Shown: positions 5,422 to 5,439 of the stretch, one piece after another
Layout of the letters: the number at the start of each line of letters is the position of its first letter
Position numbering within the stretch: position 1 is the stretch's first letter
Assembly (NCBI GenBank): GCA_015222595.1
Contig: JADFVP010000077.1
Location: 1 to 5,439 of the forward strand
Direction: 5' to 3'
DNA length: 5,439 nt
From: Pseudomonadota bacterium
GTDB taxonomy: Bacteria; Desulfobacterota; GWC2-55-46; JADFVP01
The notes under the pieces: model-generated
Seen by the model: only the letters and a program-made list of their open reading frames with translations
Told to the model about the DNA's origin: nothing
Database searches by the model: none
Position numbers and translations under genes: made by a program

Positions 5422-5439
5422 GTCTATGCCTTTATAGTC

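Overview
The window holds four genes on the plus strand, tightly arranged, plus short regulatory stretches at both ends. In order they are a CheR-type protein methyltransferase (276-1172), a membrane-bound hybrid histidine kinase (1169-4081), a small exported rhodanese interrupted by an in-frame TGA that is best read as selenocysteine (4175-4624), and a NarL/FixJ-type response regulator (4649-5317). The first two genes share an ATGA overlap. The gap between kinase and rhodanese is 93 bases and the gap between rhodanese and regulator is 24 bases, so all four may be co-transcribed.

The organism looks like a Gram-negative, probably anaerobic or microaerophilic bacterium of the deltaproteobacterial type, or an uncultivated relative. 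This rests on the kinase architecture (extracytoplasmic Cache-like sensor, HAMP, PAS, HisKA, REC), the mid-range GC content with frequent ATA and AGG codons, and the use of selenocysteine. The taxonomic guess is inference only. TGA is a normal stop here, since it ends both the methyltransferase and the kinase genes, so the TGA inside the rhodanese cannot be explained by a reassigned genetic code.

The main discovery is at 4463-4465. The rhodanese frame continues past this TGA for 52 more codons into an intact rhodanese C-terminus. The TGA sits exactly where a known rhodanese subfamily has the second Cys of a Cys-x-Cys-Pro-Asn-Glu motif. A perfect 7-bp GC-rich hairpin with a loop starting GG lies 14 bases after the TGA, which fits a bacterial SECIS element. 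The product would be a signal-peptide-bearing rhodanese with a Cys-Thr-Sec-Pro-Asn-Glu active-site loop.

The second point of interest is the CheR-kinase pair. Between HAMP and PAS the kinase has a long coiled coil in which Glu-Glu pairs recur at exact 7-residue steps, a geometry like that of chemoreceptor methylation helices. No chemoreceptor or CheB is visible. A plausible model, which is inference, is a sensory pathway in which CheR tunes the kinase by methylation, the kinase signals to the NarL-type regulator, and the periplasmic seleno-rhodanese makes, removes or senses a sulfur or redox signal.

Upstream, bases 1-275 carry a good minus-strand promoter pointing out of the window and a plus-strand extended -10 element within a tandemly repeated 11-mer. 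Bases 5318-5439 hold no gene but contain a -10-like box followed by a small inverted repeat.
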